Shown: positions 9,884 to 19,601, counted from the first letter of the stretch. The stretch: DNA of 64,000 nt from Calothrix sp. PCC 7716 (GCF_019977735.1 NZ_AP025018.1:4650001-4714000), one strand, 5' to 3'. Made by a program: numbers and translations. Notes: a model not told the origin generated them from the letters alone.

Positions 9884-12800
9884 TTAGACTGCTATTGCTC
9901 CGGCAATTGCGGAAGCTACTAGAGAAACAAAAGCGGTGTTAAATACCCACCAAGCGGCGCCTGCAACAGCTTTTTTAGTTTCTACTGCTTGCTTTTGTGC
10001 TTGTTCTTTAATCGCTTTGAGACGTTTTTGTGTTTCCTGTTGAATGCGTTCGGCTCGATGCAATACGCTATCGCGTGAGGCTTCAATTTGGTCAATAATT
10101 TTGTTAGCTTGCGCTTCGGAAATATCAGAGCGCGAACTAAGAACTGCTACTAAGGTATCACGGTCGAATTGACTAAGGCGCCCGCGTAACGCTTCAAATC
10201 CTGCTTGCGGGTCGTCAAACAATTTGGCAAAGTCTTGTTGTATACCTTCGTAGTTAAGTTCGGGACGTTCGAGTGAGTTGAGATATTCGCGAACTTTACC
10301 AAAAACGCCATCAATGACTGATTGGACTCTTTGCTGAATTTGTTGGAATTGTTCTACAACTGAATTGCGAACAGATTCGATTTGTTCCACAATTCGGTTT
10401 GCTTCTTTTTCTGAAATGTCTTCACGTTGGGACAATAAAGCTACAATTGTCGAACGGTCGATTTTAGATGCACGCTCACCCAAAGATGATACTCCTAGAC
10501 GGGGGGAAGATAGCAATAACTGTAAGTCGCGCTTAATACCTTCGGGGTTGAGTTCTTCTTTGTTGGTATTACGTAGGTATTTTTCTAGACTTTGTTCAAA
10601 GTCGAAAGCTCCTCTAGTTGCGCGGTTTGCTAAGCGCCGTGGTGCTTTGAGAATATTATTGATGGCTTCTTGTGTAGTGTCAATGGTGCGATTAACTTGC
10701 TCTTCGCTTAACCCAGCTTGAGATAATAGCTTAACTAGCGTTTCTCTATCAACTTGAGATAGTCGATCGCTTAGTGCATTGGCGCCAGCTTTGGGGTCTT
10801 CAAATAGTTTTTGCAAATCTTGTTGAATACCTTCAGGGTTGAGTTCCTCTAAGTTAGTACTGCGAAGATACTCAGCAATTGTAGTAGTGGTTTTTTCGTA
10901 CTGTTCTTTGGCTTTGTCCGCTACTTGTTGAGGAGCTTGCAAAACTCTATCGCGCACTGACAACAAATTATCAATGGTTTTATTTACCTGTTCTTCGCTC
11001 AAATCTTGGCGTTGACTTAGTAATTTTACCAAAGTCTCGCGGTCAAACTGCGATAATCTTCCACGTAAAGCAGATAATCCAGCTTGGGGGTCTTCGAGTA
11101 GTTTGCCAAAGTCGCGCTCGATACCTTCTGGGTTGAGTTCTTCAAGGTTCGTATTCCGCAAATAATCTTCGACACTTTGGCGGAGTTGTGAAGCTTTTTG
11201 TTTTGCTTGTTCTTGAAGTTCGTTGGCTTTATTTAAGACATTATCGCGGGTGCGTTCGAGTTGGCTAACAATATTATTAACTTCTTCTTCGCTAATGTCT
11301 TCGCGTACAGCAAGTAATTTTACTAAGGTATCGCGGTCAAATTCTTTGAAACGCGCGCTTAATTCATCAAATCCAACTTCTGGGTCTTCAAGCAACTTGC
11401 TTAAATCTCGCTCGATACCTTCTGGACTAAGTTCGGCTTTTCCGGTTGAACGTAGATAATCTTCAACTTTAGTACGAATGTCTTGGGATTTTTCTCGTGC
11501 TGCTGCTTGTTGCACCGTTTCATAAACGGAAGTACGGATACTTTCCATTTCTTGCGCTATTTCTTTAATTTTTACCTCACTTAAATCACCTCGTTGGTTT
11601 AACAAGTTGTTAAAATAATCAAGGGAGAGGTCTTCTAACTGGCGCCGAACGGTTGCGGGGTTTGCGTTGGGGTCGTAGATGACTTCTTGGAATTCATCTT
11701 TTATAGTAATGCGGTTGAAATGCCAAGGCAAAGAATCGAGAATATATTCTTCGACATCTGCTTTAATGGTATTACTTGCTGATGCGGGTAATTTTTGAGC
11801 TACAGTACTGCCTAGTTGACTTGCCTGTTGAGTGGCTTGGTCTTTTAGTTTTTGTAGTTGTGAGGTAATTTTCTCAATATCTACATTTTGAGCTTTTCCT
11901 ACTACCTGCTGCAACTGACTTGTAACTTTATCTATATCTACATTAGAAAAGTCTACTTTTTTGAGGGCTGCTGGTAAAGCACTACCTACACCAACTTCAA
12001 TCGCTTGCTTTAGTAAACTATTACCTTGCTTACCATTACCAACTCCTGCTGTCACCAATTCTTGAAGACGTTGACCTAATTTCTCAGGTTCTAAATCTTG
12101 TGGTCTGGTAGAGGAAAGTAATTTAATTACTTGGTCTGTGGGATTTTGTTGCTGAAGTGAAGATTGCTTCCAGGCGCCTTCAAGTTGGTCAGCAATGCGA
12201 TTAATATCTTCTCTAGAGAAATCTGTGCGACTGCTGATTAAATCGACAAACGTTTGGCGATTAATATTTTTCAGCAAGTCACTATCTGCAATAGACCCTA
12301 AATCCGCATCCTTAAGAAGTTTATCAAATTGATTGCGAATTTCTTTAACATCTAGCGAAGGTACTTGTAAAGAGCTTAAGGAACTAGAAAGTGTATTTTT
12401 AATACTATCTGCATCAAACCCCGAAGTTAATTCGCGTCGAACAGCAGCTGTAATTTCTTCGGCAGTGGAAACCATTTGCTGTTTTGCTGTATTGGCGCCA
12501 ATAGCAGCAGTCGCTGTACCCATAATTCCTTGCATACCGCTAGTTGCAGTACTAACAAGCGAGCCAATTAAAGAACCTACAGCATTTGAACCTAACCACA
12601 TAATCAGCGTAAAAAACGCAGACCAAATGACTACACCAATAGTGGCGCCTAAGAGTGCGTTTTCAATTAAGCTCAGTTTTACCGCTAAAAAACTAGCAGC
12701 AAATAAAGCAATACTTGCAGTGATAAGTGCCCATAAACCTACAGTCGATTCAACTTTACGAACTGTACTGCCCAAGCTTTCTGACTCATCAGAATCTGAA

Positions 12801-13009
12801 CCTGAGCCTGTTCCTATAGCCGAAATACCTATAGCTACCGAGAGATTGGTCAAAAGTAATTGAAAGGCAAATGCCATCAATATACCAGCAAACAAAGCTA
12901 CTAAAAATTTAGGCCCAGAAAAAACTAACGAAGCTTCTTCTGCTGTTAAAACTTCACCTTTAACCGGGATTTGTATTAATTGCAAAGCAGTTATTGCATT
13001 TTGGAACAT
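9884..13009 (-). CDS. Large membrane protein with six to seven helical repeats
   Basis: I chose the ATG at 13009 (MFQNAITALQL) because GAGGA lies 8 bases upstream; a longer frame to 13084 would run into a palindromic repeat. The product has about 1,041 residues. There are three membrane segments in the first 150 residues, then a long helical region. Within it an 85-130-residue unit recurs at least six times (core YLRSTNLEELNPEGIQQDL, then DRETLVKLLSQ and a helical SEEQVNRTID). A final membrane segment sits at the C-terminus (WWVFNTAFVSLVASAIAG). Both ends are therefore membrane-anchored and the repeats form a long coiled or solenoid middle. I cannot name a function. It is upstream of the 45-residue-repeat gene and downstream of the PRC/AvaK gene, all on the minus strand. 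Confidence 0.8.
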   Translation of the reverse strand: MFQNAITALQLIQIPVKGEVLTAEEASLVFSGPKFLVALFAGILMAFAFQLLLTNLSVAIGISAIGTGSGSDSDESESLGSTVRKVESTVGLWALITASIALFAASFLAVKLSLIENALLGATIGVVIWSAFFTLIMWLGSNAVGSLIGSLVSTATSGMQGIMGTATAAIGANTAKQQMVSTAEEITAAVRRELTSGFDADSIKNTLSSSLSSLQVPSLDVKEIRNQFDKLLKDADLGSIADSDLLKNINRQTFVDLISSRTDFSREDINRIADQLEGAWKQSSLQQQNPTDQVIKLLSSTRPQDLEPEKLGQRLQELVTAGVGNGKQGNSLLKQAIEVGVGSALPAALKKVDFSNVDIDKVTSQLQQVVGKAQNVDIEKITSQLQKLKDQATQQASQLGSTVAQKLPASASNTIKADVEEYILDSLPWHFNRITIKDEFQEVIYDPNANPATVRRQLEDLSLDYFNNLLNQRGDLSEVKIKEIAQEMESIRTSVYETVQQAAAREKSQDIRTKVEDYLRSTGKAELSPEGIERDLSKLLEDPEVGFDELSARFKEFDRDTLVKLLAVREDISEEEVNNIVSQLERTRDNVLNKANELQEQAKQKASQLRQSVEDYLRNTNLEELNPEGIERDFGKLLEDPQAGLSALRGRLSQFDRETLVKLLSQRQDLSEEQVNKTIDNLLSVRDRVLQAPQQVADKAKEQYEKTTTTIAEYLRSTNLEELNPEGIQQDLQKLFEDPKAGANALSDRLSQVDRETLVKLLSQAGLSEEQVNRTIDTTQEAINNILKAPRRLANRATRGAFDFEQSLEKYLRNTNKEELNPEGIKRDLQLLLSSPRLGVSSLGERASKIDRSTIVALLSQREDISEKEANRIVEQIESVRNSVVEQFQQIQQRVQSVIDGVFGKVREYLNSLERPELNYEGIQQDFAKLFDDPQAGFEALRGRLSQFDRDTLVAVLSSRSDISEAQANKIIDQIEASRDSVLHRAERIQQETQKRLKAIKEQAQKQAVETKKAVAGAAWWVFNTAFVSLVASAIAGAIAV

Positions 13010-13047
13010 ACTATTTTCCTCAGTTTTTATTTTAATGAAACAGGAGT

Positions 13048-13119
13048 TAGAAACCGGGTTTCTTCGTTGAAATATTGTAATCAAAACAATGATTTGGCGT
13101 AGAAACCCGGTTTCTTTGC
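13048..13119. repeat. Pair of AGAAACCCGGTTTCT palindromes
   Basis: Copies at about 13049-13064 and 13102-13117 lie between the PRC-barrel gene and the repeat protein. They are the same family as at 5151 and 9797-9876 and may act as processing or termination hairpins. Confidence 0.75.
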
Positions 13120-13120
13120 A

Positions 13121-13999
13121 TTACATGCGGTCATTTTTTTTGACAGTTGGGCGCCCCTTGCTATCAATATCTAATTCTTCACGGCGAATTGTTTCAGTAG
13201 CTTGTACTGTTTCTTGGTCTACAACTTTTGAAACTCTGACTTCTTCTCGCACAAAAGCTTCTTTTTGGATATCAGGAACTTCTTCGTAAATTGCCATATG
13301 GGCAACTTCACCTTCACGGAAAGTTGCGACATCAGCAGAAACTACTCTGCCTGCATCGGTAGGAGTTACTCGCTCAACAATAACTCGCTCTTTTTCAATT
13401 GGTACAGAAACTCTTGCTGTCTCAGTTTCGACGTGCTTACCAATTGCTACTTCCCCAGATTTACGACGCTGTGTGCTTGCAACTAAGCGTTCTTCATAAA
13501 GTTTAAAGGTTTGGTCATCATGCACGCTGGTATCGTACAAGTCTGCATCTTGCGTATAGTCGTAAGTATCACGGTTATAAATAGGAGTGCTATGTGCAAC
13601 AGGCGCCGCAGAAGCCGCATCAAGAGGTGCTGATGCTTCTAGTGCTGCTGGACGATATGCTCCACGCACCCGCTCTTCGTAGTCGAAATCAAGCGCCATA
13701 CCTTCTTTATATTCAGGTAAATCTTCTGCTTGCTGCTTTGTCATTTGGACATATACGCGGTCGGTTTTAGAATCAATTTTGCCACGACCGATAGGTAGTA
13801 ATACTTTCTTACCAAAAACCCAGAAACCTACATCTACGATAAGGTAACGAAACTTTCCTTGCTCATCTACCAATGCATCACTAACTGTACCAATTTTATC
13901 ATCACTTTCCTGAGTATAAACACTCATTCCTTTAATATCGTTACCTTGAATGGTGTCGCGGTAATCTGGATCATAATCACTAATTTTATGAAGAACCAT
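13121..13999 (-). CDS. PRC-barrel plus DUF2382 (YsnF/AvaK) protein
   Basis: The product has 292 residues. Residues about 15-105 form a PRC-barrel (KGMSVYTQESDDKIGTVSDA, then RYLIVDVGFWVFGKKVLLPI). Residues about 165-285 match the YsnF/AvaK or DUF2382 domain (LYEERLVASTQRRKSGEVAI, later VREEVRVSKVVDQETVQATE). AvaK is known as an akinete marker protein in Anabaena variabilis, and related proteins are linked to stress in bacteria. The protein is soluble and charged with no signal peptide. It heads the leftward group containing the two repeat-rich membrane proteins, which suggests a shared stress or dormancy role; that is inference. Confidence 0.88.
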   Translation of the reverse strand: MVLHKISDYDPDYRDTIQGNDIKGMSVYTQESDDKIGTVSDALVDEQGKFRYLIVDVGFWVFGKKVLLPIGRGKIDSKTDRVYVQMTKQQAEDLPEYKEGMALDFDYEERVRGAYRPAALEASAPLDAASAAPVAHSTPIYNRDTYDYTQDADLYDTSVHDDQTFKLYEERLVASTQRRKSGEVAIGKHVETETARVSVPIEKERVIVERVTPTDAGRVVSADVATFREGEVAHMAIYEEVPDIQKEAFVREEVRVSKVVDQETVQATETIRREELDIDSKGRPTVKKNDRM

Positions 14000-14269
14000 T
14001 TTTTTATTACTTTTTCTTTACTTCACTTACAAACTTAAGAACATAGCTGCTTATAAACATCTTTCTAAAGAATGAGTTAATTAGCTTATTTATTTATGAA
14101 CTTATTTGAATGATCAAACTATGTAAGGTAGAAATAAAATCTTGCTATAACTTGGTTATGAAGATTTTAATTGGCAAATTTGTGACTAGATTCTAGCAAT
14201 ATATGTGACTATTTTTTAGCATTAAATGTAAGTTATAAACTCGTTTTGATAGTAATAGTATACTAAATG

Positions 14270-14505
14270 GTGATCCCCCCTAACCCCCCGCGAATTCGGG
14301 GGGAAATAAATAGATTTCTAACTTCTCTTCAAAAAGGGGAGAAATAAATAGATTTCTAGCTCCTCTTCAAAAAGGGGAGAAATAAATAGATTTCTAGCTC
14401 CTCTTCAAAAAGGGGGGAAATAAATAGATTTTTAGCTTTTCTTGAAAAAGGAAGGAAATACTCAGATTTTTAGCCCCCCTTATCAAGGGGGGTTGGGGGG
14501 ATCAA
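14270..14505. repeat. 38-bp tandem array inside a long inverted repeat
   Basis: Five units of a 38-bp sequence beginning GAAATAAATAGATTTCTAGC start at 14303, 14341, 14379, 14417 and 14455; the last is degraded. The array is bounded by GATCCCCCCTAACCCCCC on the left and its inverted counterpart GGGGGGTTGGGGGGATC on the right (ending at 14503), so the whole block could fold back on itself. There are no unique spacers, so it is not CRISPR. The stretch from 14000 to 14647 otherwise holds no gene. Confidence 0.85.
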
Positions 14506-14647
14506 AATTAAATGGCGCCTGCTTGATTATTTCAAATTGGCGTAAAAAAAGTCTTTGATCTAAAAGCGCCAATCCTACTTGAATGTAAGTTGGCGCCTTA
14601 TAATTATCGTATTGCTAAATAAATATTGATAAGCAAAAACTTGAACT

Positions 14648-15274
14648 CTATTGGTAGACACGGGCTTTGCGAGTTCCGGTAACAGCTCCCATTATTGATG
14701 CGAGTAAACCCAGCAAAGAACCTAAAACAAACCACCACAAACCACTACGTACATTCGCGGCAGCTTCACGGGTTTGTTGAGCGCTTACATTCGGTGTATT
14801 TGCAGGTAAATTCAAGTTACCTTGCTGCTGAACTTGGTTGATAACCTCACCTGCATTAGAAGCGGCAACACCAAAAGCACCAGATACTCCACTTGCTATT
14901 AACCAAGAACTCAGTGCTAAAGTAGTTGCCCACAAAATTGCACCGTTAAGAATAGCTGTACTGCGGCTCATTGGGCCACAAGCACGAGCAGTTACCCAAC
15001 CACCTGTGAATAGAGAAATTAATAAACCAATAATTGACCCAATGCCTACATTCGAGGCAACACCGGGCGAAATTGTTCTGGGGGCGCCTGAATTTTCAAC
15101 GCTACCTGCCCCAATCGCTGCAAATAAAGCACTCAAAACGAGTTGAGTAGCAAGAGCAACTACCAAACCTGAAATAATTGGACCCCATCGAACACGGTCA
15201 TGATAATCGCCAACTCTATCTGCAACTACAGGGTTAGCAACATAATCACCTGTAGGCTGATTAACGTATGCCAT
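14648..15274 (-). CDS. Multi-pass membrane protein of unknown function
   Basis: The product has 208 residues with four hydrophobic segments: about 32-55 (IISGLVVALATQLVLSALFA), 75-95, 105-130 and 180-200. A short polar loop in the last third carries QQQGNLNLPANTPNVSAQQT. The N-terminus is soluble and tyrosine/proline-rich. It ends with TGTRKARVYQ. No transporter or enzyme motif is visible. It lies upstream of the PRC/AvaK group on the same strand, but separated by the long repeat block. Confidence 0.7.
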   Translation of the reverse strand: MAYVNQPTGDYVANPVVADRVGDYHDRVRWGPIISGLVVALATQLVLSALFAAIGAGSVENSGAPRTISPGVASNVGIGSIIGLLISLFTGGWVTARACGPMSRSTAILNGAILWATTLALSSWLIASGVSGAFGVAASNAGEVINQVQQQGNLNLPANTPNVSAQQTREAAANVRSGLWWFVLGSLLGLLASIMGAVTGTRKARVYQ

Positions 15275-15454
15275 TAGTGTATTTTACCTCTGAATTTCTG
15301 AATTAAATCTGACTGTAAAAAGCTATTCTTTGCAAATAAGCCTTAGCATTAAAATTATATTAAAATTTATAATTTGACTATCTCTCAACAGGAGTAATTA
15401 ATATATCCTTTTGGCTTAATATTTCTTAATAGTTTGTAAAAATATAGTAGGACA

Positions 15455-15898
15455 TTATCTCGTATCAGCAAAATATTCCTCTCCGCTTATCAAACGTACA
15501 TTACAAAACCGTTGAATAGATTCAAAGTCTTTTGTATTGTCTGTTACTACCGTTACACCTGCTCGTTTTGCTGTTCGTGCAATTAAAACGTCATGAGTAA
15601 TTCGATATTTCTGGTCAGCAGACATTTTTGGAGTCAAACCTCCTCTCTGCGACTTTAAACCTTTTTGGAGGGCATAAATAACTTTGCCTACAAGCCACCA
15701 GTCTTCTGATGTCGGCACTAGAAGCCGTCCCGATTTTTCATATTCTTTACGGGCAACTGTTAAACTTTTGATCTCCGCTTCATCTTGCGCTCCTGCAACA
15801 AGTTCTTGAAGTACGACTACAGACAAATAAAAGCTATCAGGTAGCTGAAGATTCTTACGGGAAATTAAAATGTTTGTGTCAAATGTCACCTTTGGCAT
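15455..15898 (-). CDS. PIN-domain ribonuclease (VapC-like toxin)
   Basis: The product has 147 residues. The N-terminus VTFDTNILIS carries the first PIN-domain aspartate (Asp7). An acidic residue in VVLQELVAG (Glu33) and the later block ITHDVLIARTAKRAGVTVVT with TDNTKDF supply the remaining Mg-binding acids. PIN toxins cut tRNA or other RNA. The upstream small basic gene overlaps its start by 20 bp, the usual antitoxin-toxin arrangement. All active-site positions appear intact. Confidence 0.82.
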   Translation of the reverse strand: MPKVTFDTNILISRKNLQLPDSFYLSVVVLQELVAGAQDEAEIKSLTVARKEYEKSGRLLVPTSEDWWLVGKVIYALQKGLKSQRGGLTPKMSADQKYRITHDVLIARTAKRAGVTVVTDNTKDFESIQRFCNVRLISGEEYFADTR

Positions 15899-16082
15899 TA
15901 GTTGTACTGCTGTTGCGTTGTGACATTAAATTCAAAGCTTTCATCAAAGCCTGATTTGCTTTTTTGACAGCTGCAAGTTTTTCTTTTCGATTCAGTATTT
16001 TTTTTGTTGCGGTTTTAGAGCTTTTTTTAGTTTTAGTTTTTGACTCTGCCAAAGTTTCAGGCTGAATAGGTCTGTTAGCCAT
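15879..16082 (-). CDS. Small basic protein, probable partner of the PIN toxin
   Basis: The product has 67 residues and is very rich in Lys, Thr and Ala (SKTKTKKSSKTATKKILNRK). The last part predicts as an alpha helix (ALMKALNLMSQ). Its 3' end overlaps the PIN gene by 20 bp, so the two are co-translated. Position suggests an antitoxin, but it lacks a recognisable AbrB or ribbon-helix-helix fold, so the role is inferred from context alone. Confidence 0.5.
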   Translation of the reverse strand: MANRPIQPETLAESKTKTKKSSKTATKKILNRKEKLAAVKKANQALMKALNLMSQRNSSTTNAKGDI

Positions 16083-16237
16083 GTTTTGTTCTGGTTATGT
16101 ACATCCTCTATTATATGCTTAAAGATGGCACCTTACCCAAACTATATTGAAGATGTGTAAAATACTACAAGCCTGATAATAATTGGAGTCATAGTAAAAA
16201 TATAGTAGGACAGGCGAGACACCTATCCTACGGTTAT

Positions 16238-16834
16238 TTATTGCCAGACGTAAATTAGGATAAATAATATAATCCAAATTACATCGACAAAGTGCCAAAA
16301 AAGTGAGGTCGCGTATACTCCATAGTGACCGTTATCAAAGTTACCTGGAATAAATGAGCGCGCGAGAATTATTGTTTGTAATATAATACCTGTCAGAACG
16401 TGTAAACCGTGGAAACCTGTTAGTAGGTAAAATAGACCACCGAATACGCCTGTGGTAAAACCAAATTCTAAACCACCCCATTCTACTGCTTGACCATATA
16501 AAAAGTAGCTACCCATGAGCATTGTTAATAGTAGAAATATACGGTATCCCCAGAGGTTATGACGTAGTAATGCGCGTTCTGCAAAGTAGATAACAAAGCT
16601 GCTTGATACTAGGATAACTGTGTTGATTGTTGGTTCTTTTATTTCTAGACCTGATACACCAGTAGGTAGCCAGGTTGGTGTGGAGAGTTTGGTGACGATG
16701 TATGCTGCGAAGAAGCTTAGAAAGATTACACTTTCTGAAAGTAGAAATACTACGAAGCCGTATTGTTTATTTCCTTCTTCGTCGTGTTCATGGGCATGTG
16801 GCGCCTGTATATGGGTTTTTATTGAGGTTTCCAT
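16238..16834 (-). CDS. coxC: Cytochrome c oxidase subunit III
   Basis: The product has 198 residues and five membrane segments, the short bacterial form of subunit III. Diagnostic blocks are FVVFLLSESVIFLSFFAAYI, the GLEIKEPTINTVILVSSS loop, and FHGLHVLTGIILQ, with the terminal YATSLFWHFVDVIWIILFI. It supports subunit I in the aa3-type terminal oxidase of the respiratory membrane. It lies 104 bp downstream of the coxA fragment on the same strand, the usual coxB-coxA-coxC order. Because coxA is interrupted upstream, normal operon transcription should not reach coxC unless the element is excised or a local promoter is used. Confidence 0.95.
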   Translation of the reverse strand: METSIKTHIQAPHAHEHDEEGNKQYGFVVFLLSESVIFLSFFAAYIVTKLSTPTWLPTGVSGLEIKEPTINTVILVSSSFVIYFAERALLRHNLWGYRIFLLLTMLMGSYFLYGQAVEWGGLEFGFTTGVFGGLFYLLTGFHGLHVLTGIILQTIILARSFIPGNFDNGHYGVYATSLFWHFVDVIWIILFILIYVWQ

Positions 16835-16938
16835 GATTGGTTGATGAGGGTTGGTTGGGGGGAGGGCGGGTTTAGGGGCGGGTTTTGATGATTTTTCGTT
16901 TTTGGTGAGGTTTTTGGGTTAACCCGCCCTGGAGAGCG

Positions 16939-17877
16939 CTATTCTTGGTGTGCGGCGCCTGCTACTAAGGGTTCGTTCATGCCGTAACCGTAGGGTGGTG
17001 ATACTACTACGGGTATTTCTTCAAAGTTTTCAACGGGTGGTGGGGAGGATACTAACCACTCTAGACCAATTGCACGCCAAGGATTATCTGGCGCCTCGTC
17101 TCCGTTTATCCAGGAACTAATCATGTTTAAGATAAACGGTAATGTTGACATACCGAGTATGAAACCGCCGATACTAGCGATAACGTTCCAAAATGTGTAT
17201 TCGGGGTCGTATGATGCGACTCGGCGTAACATTCCGTGTAAACCTAGGGGATGCATTGGGAAGAAGTTGAGGTTGGTACCAATGAAGGCTAACCAGAAGT
17301 GTAGTTTACCTAAGCCTTCGTAGTACATACGTCCGGTCATTTTAGGGAACCAGTGGTAGATGGCTGCAAATAAGCCCATCGTGACGGTTCCGTAGAGAAC
17401 ATAATGAAAGTGACCGACGACGAAATAAGTGTTATTGACATGGATGTCGATGGGAACTGAGGAGAGCATAATTCCCACAACACCAGCAAACACGAACATT
17501 ATTAAGCCACCCAAGGCAAATAACATTGGTGTGTTGAGTCGAATTTTACCACCCCAAATTGTCGCTAACCAAGCAAAGACTTTAATCCCAGTTGGTACCG
17601 ATACGAACATTGTCGATACCATGAATACCATTCGCATCCAATTTGGTGTGCCACTGGCGTACATGTGGTGAATCCAGACTAAGGCACTAACTGCCGCTAT
17701 CATTAGTGAGGAAATGGCAACTACTTTGTATCCAAATAACGGCTTGCGCGAGTAAACTGGAAAAATTTCCGAGAAAATACCAAAAATTGGCAGTATTATT
17801 ACGTAAACTGCTGGATGCGAATAGAACCAGAACAGGTGTTGAAAGAGTATTGGATTTCCACCTTTATCACTATCCGG
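16939..17877 (-). pseudogene. coxA: coxA 3' fragment, cut by a DNA element
   Basis: The frame encodes the C-terminal 312 residues or so of cytochrome c oxidase subunit I. Conserved text starts near KGGNPILFQHLFWFYSHPAV, which contains a copper-B-region histidine. It continues through ALVWIHHMY (further copper ligands) and VGHFHYVLYGT (haem and copper histidines) to a normal end. Upstream of KGG the frame meets three stop codons in a row (17878-17886) and similarity ends. The family is about 550-580 residues, so roughly the first 250 are missing and no start codon is available here. I read it as a gene interrupted by the element, restorable by excision, rather than decayed: no frameshift is visible in the remainder. 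Confidence 0.93.
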
Positions 17878-17910
17878 CTATTATTAGAGAATAGAGTTAC
17901 CCGACGATAA
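17860..17910. mobile_element. Left edge of the coxA-interrupting element
   Basis: coxA similarity ends between about 17865 and 17880, and the recombinase starts at 17911 facing inward. The core site for recombination should lie in this stretch. The matching direct repeat should occur at the other edge, beside the 5' half of coxA, outside the window. I cannot define the core without that second copy. Confidence 0.75.
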
Positions 17911-19482
17911 ATGAACGTTGCAGGTCAAATTATTGGTTATGCCCGCGTTAGTACGGAAGAACAAAGCGACGACGAAGGTGCATTGGTCAAGCAATTACGC
18001 CGATTAAGAGAGAATGGTGCGACACAATTATTTTACGATGTTGGTCAGCGTACCAATGATAAGCGATTAGGTATTAATCAAATAATTGAGTACATAGCTG
18101 CAAGTCATGACGGCGCCATAGCTAAATTAATATTTACACGGTTGGACAGACTATCAGCGTCACCAATACTTTTTTATCGTTTGGTCGATGTATGTAGGAA
18201 TAAACGGGTTGAGCTACAAGCCCTAGACGATTCGTTTGATGTTTCAACAGTTGGGGGAGAGTTCTCAGCTGACGTTCGTATAGCTGTGGCAAAGCACGAA
18301 GTCAGGATGATATCGTTGCGCGTTCGTAAAGATTTGGAGGTTAGGGCTAAATCGAATAAACCGCATTATTTTGCACCTTTTGGGTATCGGGTAGTAGGCG
18401 AAAATTACGACCGCTACGAGAAAGACGATACCCCCTTAGTTTGTTTACTGAATGGTAAACGAGAAATGACAGTAGCGGATGTAGCACGTCTTAGAATTGA
18501 TATTTTCTTTGAGGCGGGAACCGTTCGTGGTGCTGCTAAACGATTAAACGAAATTTTTGGAATTGCCCGTATAAGCCCAATTCAACGTAATGCAGAGGTA
18601 AAAACTAATTCAATCACTGACGAAGAAATCAGTAATGACCTATGGGCGCCTAGCAAGCAGTCAAGAATGGTTTTTTCTAATCGACTATCAATTACTTCCA
18701 CGGGTTTACAAAATTGGCTAGTTAACCCCATCCTTGCTGGAGGGGTGCCAAGGAATAAAACAAAGTCATCTGAAGGTAAAAAATCTAACAGACCTCGTAA
18801 CCAATGGTCTGTTACTTGGAACGTGCATCCATCAGAAGCGATAATATCACTGGCAGAACGTAACAAGATTCTAGAAATATTTGCCCACAACAAAGAAAAC
18901 AGATGGGTATCTGATACCCCAAAAGTTTGTAATGTTTTTTCTGGTTTGATTCGTTGTGGTCAGTGTGGCAGTTCTTGCTCAATCCAGGGTACTAAGTTTC
19001 GCAAGCGTATAAACCGTAATATTTCTTATTTTCAATGTAACTACTACCGAAATGATGGGTTGTGTAAGAACAAAACCATGATTTCTGATATTGAAATCGA
19101 GAAGCAGCTAACACCTTTATTAATAAAGGAGGCAGAACGGTTATCAGTATTGGGAGAAGAAATATCACCCACTCAAGAAGATTCTGAGGTAACAGAACTA
19201 AGGTGCCAGTTATCTCAGCTAAAAGCAATCTCCAAGCCCAATTTTGCAATACTAAAAGCAATAGAGGATTTAGAGTCTCAAATAAATAGTGCGGCAGATC
19301 AAAAGTCTAATCAGGATAGGCAAATGATTATTGCTAAAGAGCGAATTATTGCGGCATTCTCAAACCCTGTATTTTGGGAATCGATTGACAGTCCCGCCGA
19401 TAAAAAGCGCTTACTCGGCGAGGTTATCTTAGAAATTAGGGTAGATGCCAAAAAAGTACAGAGTGTCAAGTATAGAAGTTAA
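17911..19482 (+). CDS. Large serine recombinase (XisF-like)
   Basis: The product has 523 residues. The resolvase domain starts with IIGYARVSTEEQ, whose Ser14 is the expected nucleophile; FTRLDRLSAS gives the conserved arginines. A Recombinase domain follows (GTVRGAAKRLNEIFG, then LVNPILAGG). A zinc ribbon with CGQCGSSC and a later CNYYRNDGLC comes next, then a coiled coil (about 430-475). This matches XisF, about 514 residues, which excises the fdxN element in Anabaena. It sits 30-50 bp inside the coxA break and points away from coxA, the position such enzymes take at element edges. It probably recombines the two copies of a short core to rejoin coxA. XisF also needs XisH and XisI; neither is visible here. 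Confidence 0.93.
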   Translation: MNVAGQIIGYARVSTEEQSDDEGALVKQLRRLRENGATQLFYDVGQRTNDKRLGINQIIEYIAASHDGAIAKLIFTRLDRLSASPILFYRLVDVCRNKRVELQALDDSFDVSTVGGEFSADVRIAVAKHEVRMISLRVRKDLEVRAKSNKPHYFAPFGYRVVGENYDRYEKDDTPLVCLLNGKREMTVADVARLRIDIFFEAGTVRGAAKRLNEIFGIARISPIQRNAEVKTNSITDEEISNDLWAPSKQSRMVFSNRLSITSTGLQNWLVNPILAGGVPRNKTKSSEGKKSNRPRNQWSVTWNVHPSEAIISLAERNKILEIFAHNKENRWVSDTPKVCNVFSGLIRCGQCGSSCSIQGTKFRKRINRNISYFQCNYYRNDGLCKNKTMISDIEIEKQLTPLLIKEAERLSVLGEEISPTQEDSEVTELRCQLSQLKAISKPNFAILKAIEDLESQINSAADQKSNQDRQMIIAKERIIAAFSNPVFWESIDSPADKKRLLGEVILEIRVDAKKVQSVKYRS

Positions 19483-19601
19483 GCTACATAGTCTTTACTT
19501 GATTTTTGGACACCGGCTTTTTGCTTCTCTTCAAAAGCTATAACCAGTCTGGCAATAAGTTGCGCTAGCGTTTCTTGATGAAGTGGTTTTGCTGTTTGCA
19601 T
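19479..19601 (-). CDS. Possible 40-residue protein convergent with the recombinase
   Basis: A frame starting ATG 19601 reads MQTAKPLHQETLAQLIARLV and ends in KSSKDYVA. Its stop codon overlaps that of the recombinase. The sequence is amphipathic and helix-like, but there is no ribosome-binding site. It could be a small regulatory protein or chance. Confidence 0.3.
   Translation of the reverse strand: MQTAKPLHQETLAQLIARLVIAFEEKQKAGVQKSSKDYVA

Noticed and set aside
12333-12863. 176-residue open frame on the plus strand
   Set aside because: It lies entirely opposite the 1,041-residue repeat protein and has no ribosome-binding site or family signal.
14303-14492. Regular 38-bp repeats as a CRISPR array
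   Set aside because: Units are contiguous with no unique spacers, and no cas gene is nearby.
17706-17894. 62-residue frame on the plus strand at the coxA break
   Set aside because: Antisense to the conserved HPAVY region of coxA.
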